A stretch of 11,221 nt of DNA, taken from assembly GCA_003024985.2 (NCBI GenBank), contig PXIH01S0018518.1. One strand, given 5' to 3'. The stretch's first letter is position 1; each line of letters begins with the position of its first letter. The translations under genes and the position numbers were made by a program. Below, piece by piece: positions 1 to 8,363 of the stretch. This DNA is from Euperipatoides rowelli (taxonomy: Eukaryota; Onychophora; Udeonychophora; Euonychophora; Peripatopsidae). The notes under the pieces are model-generated. The model was given only the letters and a program-made list of their open reading frames with translations. It was not told the origin of the DNA and made no database searches.

Positions 1-1070
1 AAACTGTCCTCTCTTCTCCCCTATAAATAATTTACTTTGTTAAGAAAATGTAAACAAAATTATTAAAAACACAAAGATTTTATTTATTTTTTGTGGGGGA
101 AAAAAAACATAAATGAAAATGAATGATTGCTATGGCCAGTAATGTAGTACAACTTTAAAACGGTACCCGTTTCTATGTCACACCACGTCACATTTAATTA
201 AAACAATCAACATCCCTTTTATGTTGCTTTTTTGGCGGGAGTCATAATTTCAATATTAAAATGGTCATAATTAGTTAATTTTTTTACTGTTATCATTTTT
301 AATGAAATGTTATAATTATTTAAAGTACATTCTTTCAAATTAACTAAAGTTGTTTTTTGGCTGCATATACCCTTTAATTAACTTTTACTCTCATGATTGA
401 AAATTTTTGGGGGTATGAATGCATGTGTTAGAGTGGTTTATTTTAGCTAAAAAATATATTGGCCAGTTAAAGAATTTTTTTATTTTTATTATTTTTTTTT
501 TGTAACTATTTCAGAATGGAATAATCAGAAATTTTGCTTGCAATTTAAATAAAAGAATGCAAATGTGTTGTTAATGTTACACAATATTGAGGTTGATTTT
601 TCAAATTAACAGCTAATTAGTTCTTTTTTGTTGTTGTTGTTGTTTGTTATCATGTTATTTTTTCCTTAATTGTTAGAGCTTTGTACAGAGGTTGGACTTC
701 ATTCTGTTTTTTTCTTCTTCTGAATGGTTATATGATCTGTTACTACGTTTAAAAAAATCTCCCTCCCATTACCTCTGTTTCTCCAAGTTTTCCGGATTAT
801 ATTTTTTAAATTTTTTTATTGATAGTATAACAATTTCAAACATTGCCGGCACTTGTAGTAATTATTAGGAGTTTTATGTGTCTGTAATATTACCATGGGC
901 TCTTTCAATTTGTGTGTTTTTGTATCAATTTCTCATTCAAAGCATTTTCCATAGATTCAGGAGGAAAAACTGCCATCTTTTCAGTATATACAGGAATGAG
1001 ACATAATGATAGTGGAGACATATTGTTGGAAGATGTTAATTCTATAATAATAAAAATTTTGGTTACAGGA
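1..1070. other. A/T-rich intergenic DNA, no gene seen
   Basis: This stretch is dominated by T-runs and A-runs. I see no coding pattern, tRNA or inverted-repeat element in it. A 69-codon open frame at 912-1121 reads without stops, but it lies antisense to the end of the gypsy relic and to the DNA just beyond it. It has no recognisable motif. If the gypsy element kept a 3' LTR it would lie here, roughly 700-1070, but I could not find a matching second copy or clear LTR ends. Confidence 0.6.
628..642. repeat. (TTG)5 microsatellite
   Basis: Five uninterrupted TTG units follow a short T-run, then the pattern breaks down into TTTG. This is a simple slippage repeat with no sign of function. Confidence 0.8.
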
Positions 1071-1074
1071 CTTT

Positions 1075-2140
1075 ATAAATTAAAAAAAAAATTACCAGCA
1101 AGTGAGGAGGAGACACCATGAGTGTTTCTTGACTCTGGAGGTTCTCTAAGTTACAGGTTAGCAGGTGCTGATAGAAGCACTTCAGTTGTATCCTTTGTTG
1201 GAGAATTTAGAACATGTCTATATTAGGTTGGTCTGGTTAATCCATGACTTTGATTGGATGTATTGGATCCACCTGTTTGTGTGATATAAGCTTATATACC
1301 ACCAGACAGTTTTTCAAGTATGTCACAGATCCATATTTTTTGAAAATCACTTCTCTTTCCCAATGCAGAGGGAGTTTGTTGCTGGTAAAGGTTTTTGATA
1401 GGACATTATCCTCAATATTGAAGTTTCTCAGATAGATGTGTCAATTTAAAGTGTTTGGAGAAGTGGTTTGCATGGAGGCTTAAGCAGGCATAATTGGTTT
1501 ATTAATTCACATACTATAAACAATTTTTTCAGTAAACTGTCAGTCAAAGTAAGAGTAGTTGAAAGGTAAGTAAACAGTAAATCATTAATTATAATCATTG
1601 ATTAGTAATTAGGACTTGGACGAACCATACTGCTTTGCCATTTGAAGCAGGGTGGAATGGAGATTCTAAGTTGTGGTTTGATCCCTCAATTTTGACAAAA
1701 TGTAGCCAAAACATTTGACATAAATTTAGTACAAATGTTTGAGACAATATTTATTGGGTTCCCATAATGGACAAAATAGTTCTCTATGACCTACAGTGTA
1801 TGTATTGCAGCAAAATAATTCAAGGAAACCACCTCTTGCCACTTTAAAAAAGTGTTGCTTAAAACTAGATAAGTGTAGCCTATATGCCAGTAGGGCCAGT
1901 GCAGTCTACATGAATTTGTTTCCAAGGATGTTGAGGTTTGACCCATGGGTGTATGGGAGTTTTATGGGAAGGGGATCTCTGGCAAGTAAGGCACAGGTTT
2001 GAAATTTTTGTGTGGCAAGTTTATTCCTACCACCAGAAAAAAGTAAACATGCCAACATTTTCATGAGAACTATTCTGACATGATATTTGTGTAATTCTCA
2101 TAAAAGTTGTGGTCTTAATTTATCCCCATTTTGTTGATAA
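1075..2140 (-). pseudogene. Ty3/gypsy-type retrotransposon pol, integrase region (decayed)
   Basis: Read on the minus strand from about 2140 downward, pieces of a gypsy integrase appear in the right order. A KLRPQLL-stop-ELHKYH segment followed by IVLMKMLA (about 2121-2060) corresponds to the HH half of the H2C2 zinc region. CLTC follows (1982-1993), then a run with HPWKQIHVDCTGP (to about 1890) that opens the catalytic core. KWQEVVS, then SNICTKFMSN, FCQN and HPASNGKA lie further down, to about 1625. The C-terminal module reads about 40 residues in one frame (about 1434-1313) and includes VLSKTF, HWERE and KKYGSVTYL. The likely pol stop is at about 1075. Several stops and frame changes break it. 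The first catalytic Asp survives (1904-1906). The second reads Asn (1737-1739) and the catalytic Glu reads Val (1628-1630), so the enzyme is dead. RT and RNase H are not seen upstream, where a LINE fragment begins. Family assignment rests on motif order known for gypsy integrases. Confidence 0.82.
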
Positions 2141-2165
2141 TATTGTCTTATTTGTTTTAATTCCG

Positions 2166-2670
2166 GAAGAATTACAAAAACAAATCATTTACCTAAGTGT
2201 AGCTAGTTCAAAACCGGCCTGAAAATTAAACTAGCAAAATTCTATGTAATGTTCAACAAATATATGAACCAAAAGTTAATGAAGTGAATGATATTGTAAT
2301 TGAAAAGATCAACATCTATGTTTATTTGGGTCAATTGATTACTATAAGTGAAAATTAGATTTCTAAAGTCAACAGAAGAATGAAAACATGCTGGATTGCT
2401 TTTTGGAAAATTAAATAATATTTTAAAAAGAAAATGTTCTTTATGTCTAAAAAAGAAAGTTTTTGAACAGTGTGTATTATAAGTGATGACATCTGGAGCT
2501 GAAACTGGGAACTCAATGCAAAGATGATTCAAAAACTACTAACCACTCAAATAATATGGAGAGGTGCATGATAGAAGTAACCCTGAGAGATAGAAAATGA
2601 TTGAATGGAATAGATCACAAACAAAGGTTTGTGATATTAAAAGAGTAAATAAAGTGGTATATAAGTGCAT
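2166..2670 (+). pseudogene. LINE ORF2 reverse transcriptase, post-palm C-terminal part (decayed)
   Basis: The plus strand carries the region after the RT palm of a non-LTR retrotransposon, of the kind often annotated in insects as endonuclease-reverse transcriptase. Readable pieces in order are EELQKQI (from 2166), GLKIN and VMFN (from 2216), YVYLGQL (2317-2337), NRRMKTCWIAFWK, and then after a frame change LNNILKRK, LCLKKKVFEQCVL, an SGAET motif near 2500, and RSQTKV near 2630. At least three frame changes and several stops break it. The FADD-type catalytic box should lie upstream, but the sequence there is the gypsy relic, so the fragment is cut at its 5' side, as is common for LINE insertions. 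A 96-codon open frame on the opposite strand (2242-2532) is only its shadow. The 3' limit is uncertain because similarity fades near 2660. Confidence 0.8.
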
Positions 2671-3764
2671 CTTTCAATTTCATTGATTTATATGTATTTT
2701 TGTAAAATAAAAATGTTTGTTTAATTAAACAATTTGTTATATTCGGTCCAAAAATGCATGAAAATATAAAACTGTATGGTGACATTACATCTATAATTTT
2801 GCCAGAAAGATCTTGCAAAATCCCAGTAATAGTGGTTATCTGACCAGACGAGCAGCTTCCTTCACAGACCAATCAAAATGTTGACCAGTGATACAAAGCT
2901 TGATTTTTTTTTATTTTTTTGCAGTCGGTGGTTTTTATAAAGCAACTCGAAACAAACACATGTAGGCTGAAAATAAACCTTTAACAATTTTTATTTGCAT
3001 TAAAAAAATATAATCGCTAAGAATGTTTAATAAATATTATTAAAAACTTTGGAAATAATAGTTAACAATTTGTTCTCATTATGGTGTAAAGTTAAAATGT
3101 ACAAAAGCCTACCGAAGGTTTTTTTTCTTTCTTAAAATTCATTTCAACTTCAACGTCAAGAATTATCTCAAAATTTTATGGATTTTATATTGATGCGAAG
3201 TAACTTTTTTCTCTGTTCTTTTTTTTAAAACTTTATGTAATAACACTTTTGTCGATTATTTTTCTAAACAATAACGTAATGAAGTCATGACTTGTTTCTG
3301 GATCCCAGATATGCATTTTCCGTCAGCCCAAAATCAGTGAGATTTTATCCTTTAGCTACGTCAATTTGACATCATATGCAAGATTTTAATTTTGTAAATA
3401 TAGTAAAAACTTGCAAATATTTCTATGTTTTACATAAAATATTCAAATTTGGTTAATTAAACTAATATTTTACATATAAATAAACATAAATCAATTAAAT
3501 AAAAATATTAAAAAAATCATTCATTAAAAGTGTAAATGGGCATAGCATATAGCAAGAAAAAAGTATAATTAAAGGACTACAAAAATACTCAACTAGATTC
3601 AATGGATACCAAAGAACCACAAAGAAGGCCTAAAAAACTTGTCAAAATATGTACAAAAAATTTACAAAATTTGTAAATTACTTTTACTAAAAAAAACTTA
3701 TTCAATGATAGAAATGAGCTTCTTGCTTCATAATGACCTCATCTTCATAATTGGAAACATTTTG
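2671..3764. other. A/T-rich DNA, no gene seen
   Basis: No motif, element end or RNA gene was recognised. An 85-codon minus-strand open frame at 2615-2872 overlaps the LINE relic at its end and shows no domain. A stretch near 3593-3640 is slightly richer in G+C but gives no recognisable product. Confidence 0.55.
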
Positions 3765-3778
3765 TGGTTACTGTCTTT
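3765..3778. repeat. Target-site duplication, left copy
   Basis: TGGTTACTGTCTTT here is repeated exactly at 4061-4074. The bases just outside differ between the copies (G versus A before, T versus G after). A perfect 14-bp direct repeat flanking a poly-A-ended insert is the usual mark of LINE-driven retroposition. Confidence 0.85.
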
Positions 3779-4060
3779 TTTTTTTTAATAATAAATTACC
3801 CACTATTAACAGGCAATTAATTTTTCTCAATGGTAATGCGATATATAGATATTTACTCATTAATTACTCAATATATTAATAGGCTCTTAAGTGAGCCAGT
3901 GGCGTACTTGGTTAAAAAACCCAGGCAATGTGGTGAAAGCCAGGAAAATAAATGTTCCATAACCGTCTCATCTGGTATGCAAACCTAGAACATCTCAGCT
4001 TATGTTGTCACCCTCGCTTTCAACCTGCATTGCTGCAGATCGGACCATGAGGACGAGACA
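3779..4060 (-). mobile_element. tRNA-derived SINE copy, minus orientation
   Basis: This 282-bp insert lies between perfect 14-bp direct repeats. On the minus strand it starts with TGTCTCGTCC, the head of the second copy at 8011, and ends in A-rich sequence (the T-run at 3779-3786 on the plus strand). A weak A-box-like TGGTCCGATCTG lies at 4047-4036 and a B-box-like GGTTTGCATACC at 3985-3974, about 50 bases apart, so a tRNA-type RNA polymerase III promoter is plausible but degenerate. Two blocks are shared with the plus-strand copy at 8011-8172. One is CATAAGCTGAGATGT followed by the B-like box. The other is CCAAGTACGC (3911-3902) followed by TAAGAGCCT. It would have been copied by a LINE enzyme in trans. 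It encodes no protein. I do not recognise the family. Confidence 0.78.
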
Positions 4061-4074
4061 TGGTTACTGTCTTT
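4061..4074. repeat. Target-site duplication, right copy
   Basis: Exact second copy of the 14-bp sequence at 3765-3778. It marks the 5' side of the minus-oriented SINE. Confidence 0.85.
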
Positions 4075-4485
4075 GTTTTCAAGAAATGAAGAATAAAATA
4101 TTTGCATCTCTTTGAAAATGTCCCACAATTCTTAAATGAACTGCAGATAAAGTATCCAGATTTCAATTTTCAAAATACTGTACTTATTAATGATTGCTTG
4201 CGCCCTCTATAGATTCTCCATGCAGTTAGGAGTCTAGGATATGGTGAAACCCTAATATTCACATGCACAATGTATAGACTCAATTCATTTTACTAGTATT
4301 TTTCAATGTTTTTTATTTAACTTATGAATTATTTCAAATTGCTTAACCAATTCAATATTCAAATAAATATTTTTTACAAGGGAACTGGGTAAATCAAAAT
4401 ATATTTTTAAGAAATCTTTGAAATAAGTAGAAACATGTGCTTATTTTTGAAATATGTAAATATTGCAATAATATGTAAGTAAACC
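4075..4485. other. A/T-rich DNA between two inserted elements, no gene seen
   Basis: This segment separates the SINE from the TIR element. A less A/T-rich patch near 4195-4250 carries no motif I recognise in either strand. Confidence 0.5.
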
Positions 4486-4489
4486 TTGA

Positions 4490-4949
4490 GGGGTCGTCCA
4501 TAAATTATGTTGCACAAATTGTTCATAATTTTGACCAACCCCCCTTTTCACAACTTGTCATACAATGCTTTACCCCCCTTCCCATATATAATTTAAAAAA
4601 AAAAAACTTATTTATAAATTAACTACGGTAGATTAGTTTTTTTTTTTATTATTATTGTAGATTTGATTTTTACTCGGTTCCCAAAAAGGGGTAAAAGGGA
4701 GTACTCGATTGCAATAAAAATACAGGTATGACAAGCATATTTGAAAAGTCTTTTCGCCTTCTATAATAGGTACACAAAAGTTTTGTATGAATTTCATTCA
4801 AATATTCAGACGATTTATTGAATTTTTAGGAAAAATGATATGACATCACATTTCTGGGAAGCCCCCTCACCCCTTCCCCATCATCACATGTCATCACATT
4901 CATTTGATGCCCCCCCTCCATACTGTGTGACAGAATTTATGGATGACCC
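4490..4949. mobile_element. Non-autonomous DNA transposon (MITE-like) with terminal inverted repeats
   Basis: The left end reads GGGTCGTCCATAAATTATGT (4491-4510). The right end, read inward on the minus strand, begins GGGTCATCCATAAATTCTGT. These 20-base termini differ at two positions, and weaker similarity continues inward (GCACAAATTG versus CACACAGTATGG). The flanks are TTGA (4486-4489) and TTAA (4950-4953), consistent with a TTAA target-site duplication that has lost one base. Both subterminal regions are C-rich on the plus strand (near 4541-4580 and 4860-4920), standing out from the A/T background. The interior is A/T-rich, with no transposase frame. Length is about 460 bp. I recall GGGTCGTCCATAAATTA-type ends from animal genomes but will not name a superfamily; a TTAA site would fit piggyBac-like enzymes, while the GGG ends leave this open. 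Confidence 0.8.
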
Positions 4950-5035
4950 TTAATATGTATTTTTAAAATGTTTTTAAAGACATATTTGATCAACAATAAT
5001 GTGTAGTAAAGATGAGGAGGTTGGTATAATTTTTT

Positions 5036-5299
5036 GATGAAGTAAGGAAGAGGAAATGGAAAAATGTTGGTCAAGTCTTGAGAGTATCTGCATAAATTAG
5101 ACCAGTAACAGCAACTTTAGGATGGACAGAAATGGAAAAAAAAAGAAGAGAAAGACCACAAAGAGAAAGGGGTGATGATCTTAAAGACTGAGCTAACATC
5201 AGTCAATTCTCACTATTAATAAGAAAAGCTCAAGATAGAAGTCTTCAGTGATCCATTAATGTGAACCCCTATGTGGAGAGGTCATCCAATGATGATGGA
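5036..5299 (+). pseudogene. LINE ORF2 C-terminal tail (decayed)
   Basis: Eighty-eight codons read in one frame with only three stops (a TAA, then two TGA). The pattern matches the extreme C terminus of endonuclease-RT LINE proteins. KRKWKNVGQVLR stands where the family usually has KWxWxGHVxR. LGWTEMEKKRRERPQ corresponds to the W-K/R-rich-GRP block. GDDLKD and then IRKAQDRS correspond to the DDL...AQDR block. This tail lies after the RT domain in non-LTR elements and has no catalytic role of its own. It has the same orientation as, and could be the same family as, the RT fragment at 2166-2670, but 2.4 kb separates them. Just past it, 5316-5341 holds two copies of an ATAAAAGTTAT-like unit, which may be the 3' tail. 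Confidence 0.72.
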
Positions 5300-6911
5300 A
5301 CCACACATTTTTGTATTATAAAAGTTATAATAAAAGTTATTCCCTTCATCTTCATTTTCCATGATTAATAAAGATTTCTTAATTAGCATGTAACTAGTTT
5401 TTGAATTAAAGAACATGCACATAACTATTCTGCCCTTAATTTTTATATACAGCATAAATAATCTAAGAATACATAATTAGTCTATCTTAATCTTACTTAT
5501 ATTCTTTTCTTTAGTATAGCCTAACTAAGAAAAGGAATAATGATCAAAAATTAAAAGTTTGTTTACCTTTTTCATTGAACTTTTATTTCTCGTGTGTAAT
5601 TTGTGTAAATCTGTCAAAAATTTGTATAATTTTTACACAATTTTCGTGTTTGAACAAATCTATCTTTATGAATACAAATAACTTATACAAATGTAAGCGT
5701 GATGGGTAACACAAACAATCCAGCCTTTTCCTAAGATTTCAGGCACTGCCTTTAGCTAAGGTATCATTGGGAGGTAAAGGAATTTATAATATGATGCCCA
5801 GTTTTTACATGCAATAAAAATAAAATATTTAAGCTATTAATAAATATTGTTTTGCTTGAATAATTAAAATTATAATAATACTTTTAAATAATTGTTGTTT
5901 AAAAATAAATTTCAAATCATGACTTTGTTTCCCTTCTCCTATTACTGTTGTCAAAAAATATGAAGCTTATAATTTTAAAAGTCAAGTAACTGAACTTTTT
6001 AATTATATAATGCTGAAATAAGTAAGTTAGTCTATGACCCAAGAATGCCATGGCTAACCGCCTAATTTGACAATATTATAATAAATTTACAATTCAGAAA
6101 CAAATTCTATTTGTCATATTATTAATTTCGAACACATTGATATGATATAATTTCGCATCAAATTATTTTTTAAAACAAAAAAAAATAATGTTTTGATGCA
6201 TTAAAATGATATTAATAGCAGTAGAAATTTTGAAATATTTTAATGTGTTTTCTTTATACATTACTGACATCACGGATTTTTTTTTTAAACAGGGCTCCAC
6301 TCTTCCTGTTACATTTTAACATGATTTATTGTAAAAAATTATATATAGAGTAAATGTATATATACAATTTACTTAGATTTTAGAAAAAATAAAACGTATA
6401 GAATACTTTATTAATAGGTCTTTTCTTTTTTAACTTACACTTATAATTTCTATATTTAACAAACAAATAAAAACAAAACAAAAAAATGTAAAAAATAATA
6501 CTACATCTTTTTTTTTTTCATTTCTTCTTCTTGTAAACCATATAAACTTGATTATATATTGTAATACTATCGTTTTCTTCAATATAAACGATTTAAAAAA
6601 TGGAACAACAAATTTTTATTTAACAGACAGGATCAGAGATTTTTTTAAAAAAAACATGTATATTATCGAATATTTTTTTTTAATGGTTAAGCCTAAAACA
6701 AAAATAGAATCAAATACTTTATTCTAATAAATATATTAATTTGTTTTTATATATAGGCCTATAGCCCAAAATTTTGTAACTTATTTTTATTTGAAAATTA
6801 CAATAAGTATTCATTTTACCTATCCTCTTTTATTTTTTGTAATTCAGATTTTACACTTTTTTTAAAAAAAATATCCACTTGCACACAATCATGCAAATAT
6901 GAAATGAATAT
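5300..6911. other. A/T desert, no gene seen
   Basis: About 1.6 kb of very A/T-rich sequence with many homopolymer runs. I found no coding motif, tRNA, element end or long inverted repeat. A short imperfect hairpin (TTGTGTAAA near 5600 with TTTACACAA near 5633) and a TAGGCCTA-containing palindrome near 6763 are the only structures seen. Neither is clearly meaningful. Confidence 0.55.
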
Positions 6912-7157
6912 TTAAAATATTATAAATGAAAAGTTGTCTCTATCATTTCTTTTTCCTAATCTCTGTGGGCCAACAGTACTTCTGTATTGACCTTGTCTAA
7001 CTTTAGCATTACCATCACCTATTATTATCACCATATCTTTAAATATATTTCTTTGTAAGACATCTTCTAGCAGATTGTAAAATGCTTCAATTTCTTCTTT
7101 GTTGCTATCTTGGGTTGGAGCTTAGACCTGTATAATTAGTAGATTTATTTTCTTATC
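6912..7157 (-). pseudogene. LINE ORF2 endonuclease domain fragment (decayed)
   Basis: On the minus strand a single frame reads about 80 codons from 7157 to a stop at 6912-6914. KINLLIIQV comes first, then a stop (7122-7124) where the family's YAPT motif has Tyr, then APT. Next come EEIEAFYNLLEDV and DMVIIIGDGNAKV. These match the exonuclease-endonuclease-phosphatase fold of non-LTR retrotransposons, whose GDWNAKVG motif holds a catalytic Asp and Asn. Here the Asp and Asn remain (GDGNA, around 7005-7019) and the Trp reads Gly. RNDRD near the end corresponds to the NERG motif. Host proteins annotated as craniofacial development protein 2-like carry the same domain and are often mis-annotated LINE copies. 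The upstream half of the domain is missing, because a Tc1-like relic abuts at about 7158. Confidence 0.82.
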
Positions 7158-7672
7158 TTCAAATCATTTGGAGGATGCGGATGTTAATAAACTTCAAAGA
7201 AGAAATTTTGGCAGGAACTGATCTGAAAAATCTGAGGGGATTCATCAACCAGTCTTTAACTAACTTGGAAATATGTTTGGGATCATTCTACTGCTGGAAA
7301 ACAAATTCCCCATCCCTAAAAAATTGGAGGCAGATTTGACCATGGACTTTAAGAGTAGGCCTACTTGTAGTTATTTGGGTCTGTCTATACTTTCATTTTT
7401 GATGACCCAGTGTAACAGGCCTACACTGCTAAAGCTGAAACTACCCCACACCATAATACTACCCCCTACCATTTTTAATAGACAGGGTGGTTGTATCTTT
7501 TTCAAATCTTTGCCCTCAAGATCTATAGCAGGTCTTCATACCACAGCCTGGTCTAAACAAATTAAACTTGCTCTAGTCATACCATGTTAATTTGTCTCAA
7601 TCTTCAGATGTCCAGTGTAAGTAAGTCAGTCTCACCTTAAGGTGCTGTGCCATGTGAAGAGGCTTTACAGGA
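7158..7672 (-). pseudogene. Tc1/mariner-type transposase, catalytic region (decayed)
   Basis: The minus strand reads KPLHMAQHLKVRLTYLHWTSED-stop-DKL from about 7664. It continues with SKFNLF, then KDTTTLSIKNGRGSIMVWGSFSF and VGLLHW. After a frame change FVFQQ-stop-NDPKHISKLVKDW appears (about 7300-7245), then a diverged equivalent of the PAQSPDLNPIENLW end. This order is characteristic of Tc1-like transposases. The catalytic triad is lost. The first Asp survives in TWYD. The second Asp position is a TAG stop (7288-7290), and the Glu region reads FINIRI. The N-terminal DNA-binding half is absent and no terminal inverted repeats were found. The 105-codon plus-strand open frame at 7273-7590 is the antisense shadow of this relic. 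Confidence 0.85.
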
Positions 7673-8010
7673 TATTTTTTTAAAGTGTAATTTAGTCAAT
7701 TCTTATTCAATTTTTATAAATAAAACACACAAAAAAAAAATACCTACTTAATAACATTTAAATTTTTAATATTAAATTCAATTTATTTTATTAAAAAAAA
7801 AATTGGGGAATCGATGGTTTATCAAAGAATTTGTCTGAAATCTCAACTGTAAATTCTCATGGCTCCACCACTCACAAACCATAGCCCAAATCTCATTTTT
7901 CGTTGGTGATGACACATATAGATGGTAAAAGCTTTATTTTGATACCTCAACCATATTTTTACATTTTTCAGTAAAAAAAAAACCCTTATACAATTAAATA
8001 TATAGATTAA
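7673..8010. other. No gene seen
   Basis: A/T-rich sequence with A-runs near 7730 and 7793, then a more balanced patch at 7805-7965 that I do not recognise. A 99-codon minus-strand open frame (7843-8142) crosses from here into the SINE. It has no domain and its first third is simply antisense SINE sequence, so I do not call it a gene. Confidence 0.5.
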
Positions 8011-8172
8011 GTCTCGGTTCTGTGGTCGAGCAGATTCACTTTTGCTTGATGAACCGAAGGCATATGCTGAGGTGTACAGGTTCACGCCTTGGCTTGGGCA
8101 ATTAAGGATTGATTTTTTCCCTAGCTTTAACAGTTTTTCCAAGTACGCTGCCCTTGTAACATCTAAGAACCT
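8011..8172 (+). mobile_element. tRNA-derived SINE copy, plus orientation
   Basis: Starting GTCTCGGTTC, this segment has a good polymerase III A box (TGGTCGAGCAG, 8023-8033; it fits TRGYNNARNNG). Forty-five bases later it has a B-box-like GGTTCACGCCT (8079-8089). The head therefore resembles a tRNA, perhaps of the Ser/Leu type by its A-box wording. It shares GTCTCG, CATATGCTGAGGTGTAC-AGGTT and CCAAGTACGC (8139-8148), then CTAAGAACCT, in the same order as the minus-strand copy at 3779-4060. The spacing between shared blocks differs, so the copies are diverged or belong to subfamilies. Its 3' limit is uncertain because tandemly repeated DNA follows. I found no target-site duplication here. Confidence 0.68.
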
Positions 8173-8296
8173 GTGATTTAGTGTTTCAATCAGATAATAT
8201 ATTCAATGTAATTTCAATTTAATTAACCAAAAACCTGTGATTTAATATATTCAATCAGATAATATATTCAATGTAATTTCAATTTAATTAACCAAA
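8168..8296. repeat. 64/65-bp tandem duplication, two copies
   Basis: Copy 1 runs from 8168 to about 8231 and copy 2 from 8232 to about 8296. Both start AACCTGTGATTTA and end TTCAATTTAATTAACCAAA. They differ only in a short patch (GTGTTT versus ATATATT) that includes a one-base indel. The high identity makes this a recent event compared with the element relics around it. An A-run of 11 follows copy 2. The array may be the SINE's tail, since its first bases overlap the shared end of that element. Confidence 0.85.
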
Positions 8297-8313
8297 AAAA
8301 AAAATACATTTCT

Positions 8314-8327
8314 TCTCCTCGAGGAGA
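8314..8327. repeat. 14-bp perfect palindrome
   Basis: TCTCCTCGAGGAGA reads the same on both strands and is G+C-rich inside very A/T-rich DNA. No function can be assigned. Confidence 0.6.
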
Positions 8328-8363
8328 CAAAATTTATTATTAAAAATATATATATAGATTAAC

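Noticed and set aside
912-1121. 69-codon plus-strand open frame with two DSGG-like stretches nearby (about 957 and 1131)
   Set aside because: It lies partly antisense to the gypsy pol end, which explains the sequence better, and no domain was recognised.
1244-1435. 63-codon plus-strand open frame
   Set aside because: It is antisense to the C-terminal module of the gypsy integrase, where the minus strand reads family motifs.
1674-1684. B-box-like GGTTTGATCCC on the plus strand, suggesting a tRNA-like element
   Set aside because: There is no matching A box or tRNA fold, and the bases are accounted for by the integrase relic on the other strand.
1796-2002. 68-codon plus-strand open frame
   Set aside because: It is antisense to the catalytic core and zinc region of the gypsy integrase.
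2242-2872. Two minus-strand open frames (96 and 85 codons)
   Set aside because: The first is antisense to the LINE RT relic. The second overlaps its end and is A/T-rich with no motif.
5590-5645. Imperfect hairpin TTGTGTAAA / TTTACACAA
   Set aside because: Nine pairs across a long loop in A/T-rich DNA is within what chance would give, and no gene is next to it.
7273-7590. 105-codon plus-strand open frame, the longest in the window
   Set aside because: The opposite strand carries clear Tc1-type transposase motifs, so this frame is a shadow.
7843-8142. 99-codon minus-strand open frame
   Set aside because: It crosses the SINE boundary, its first third is antisense SINE sequence, and no domain is visible.
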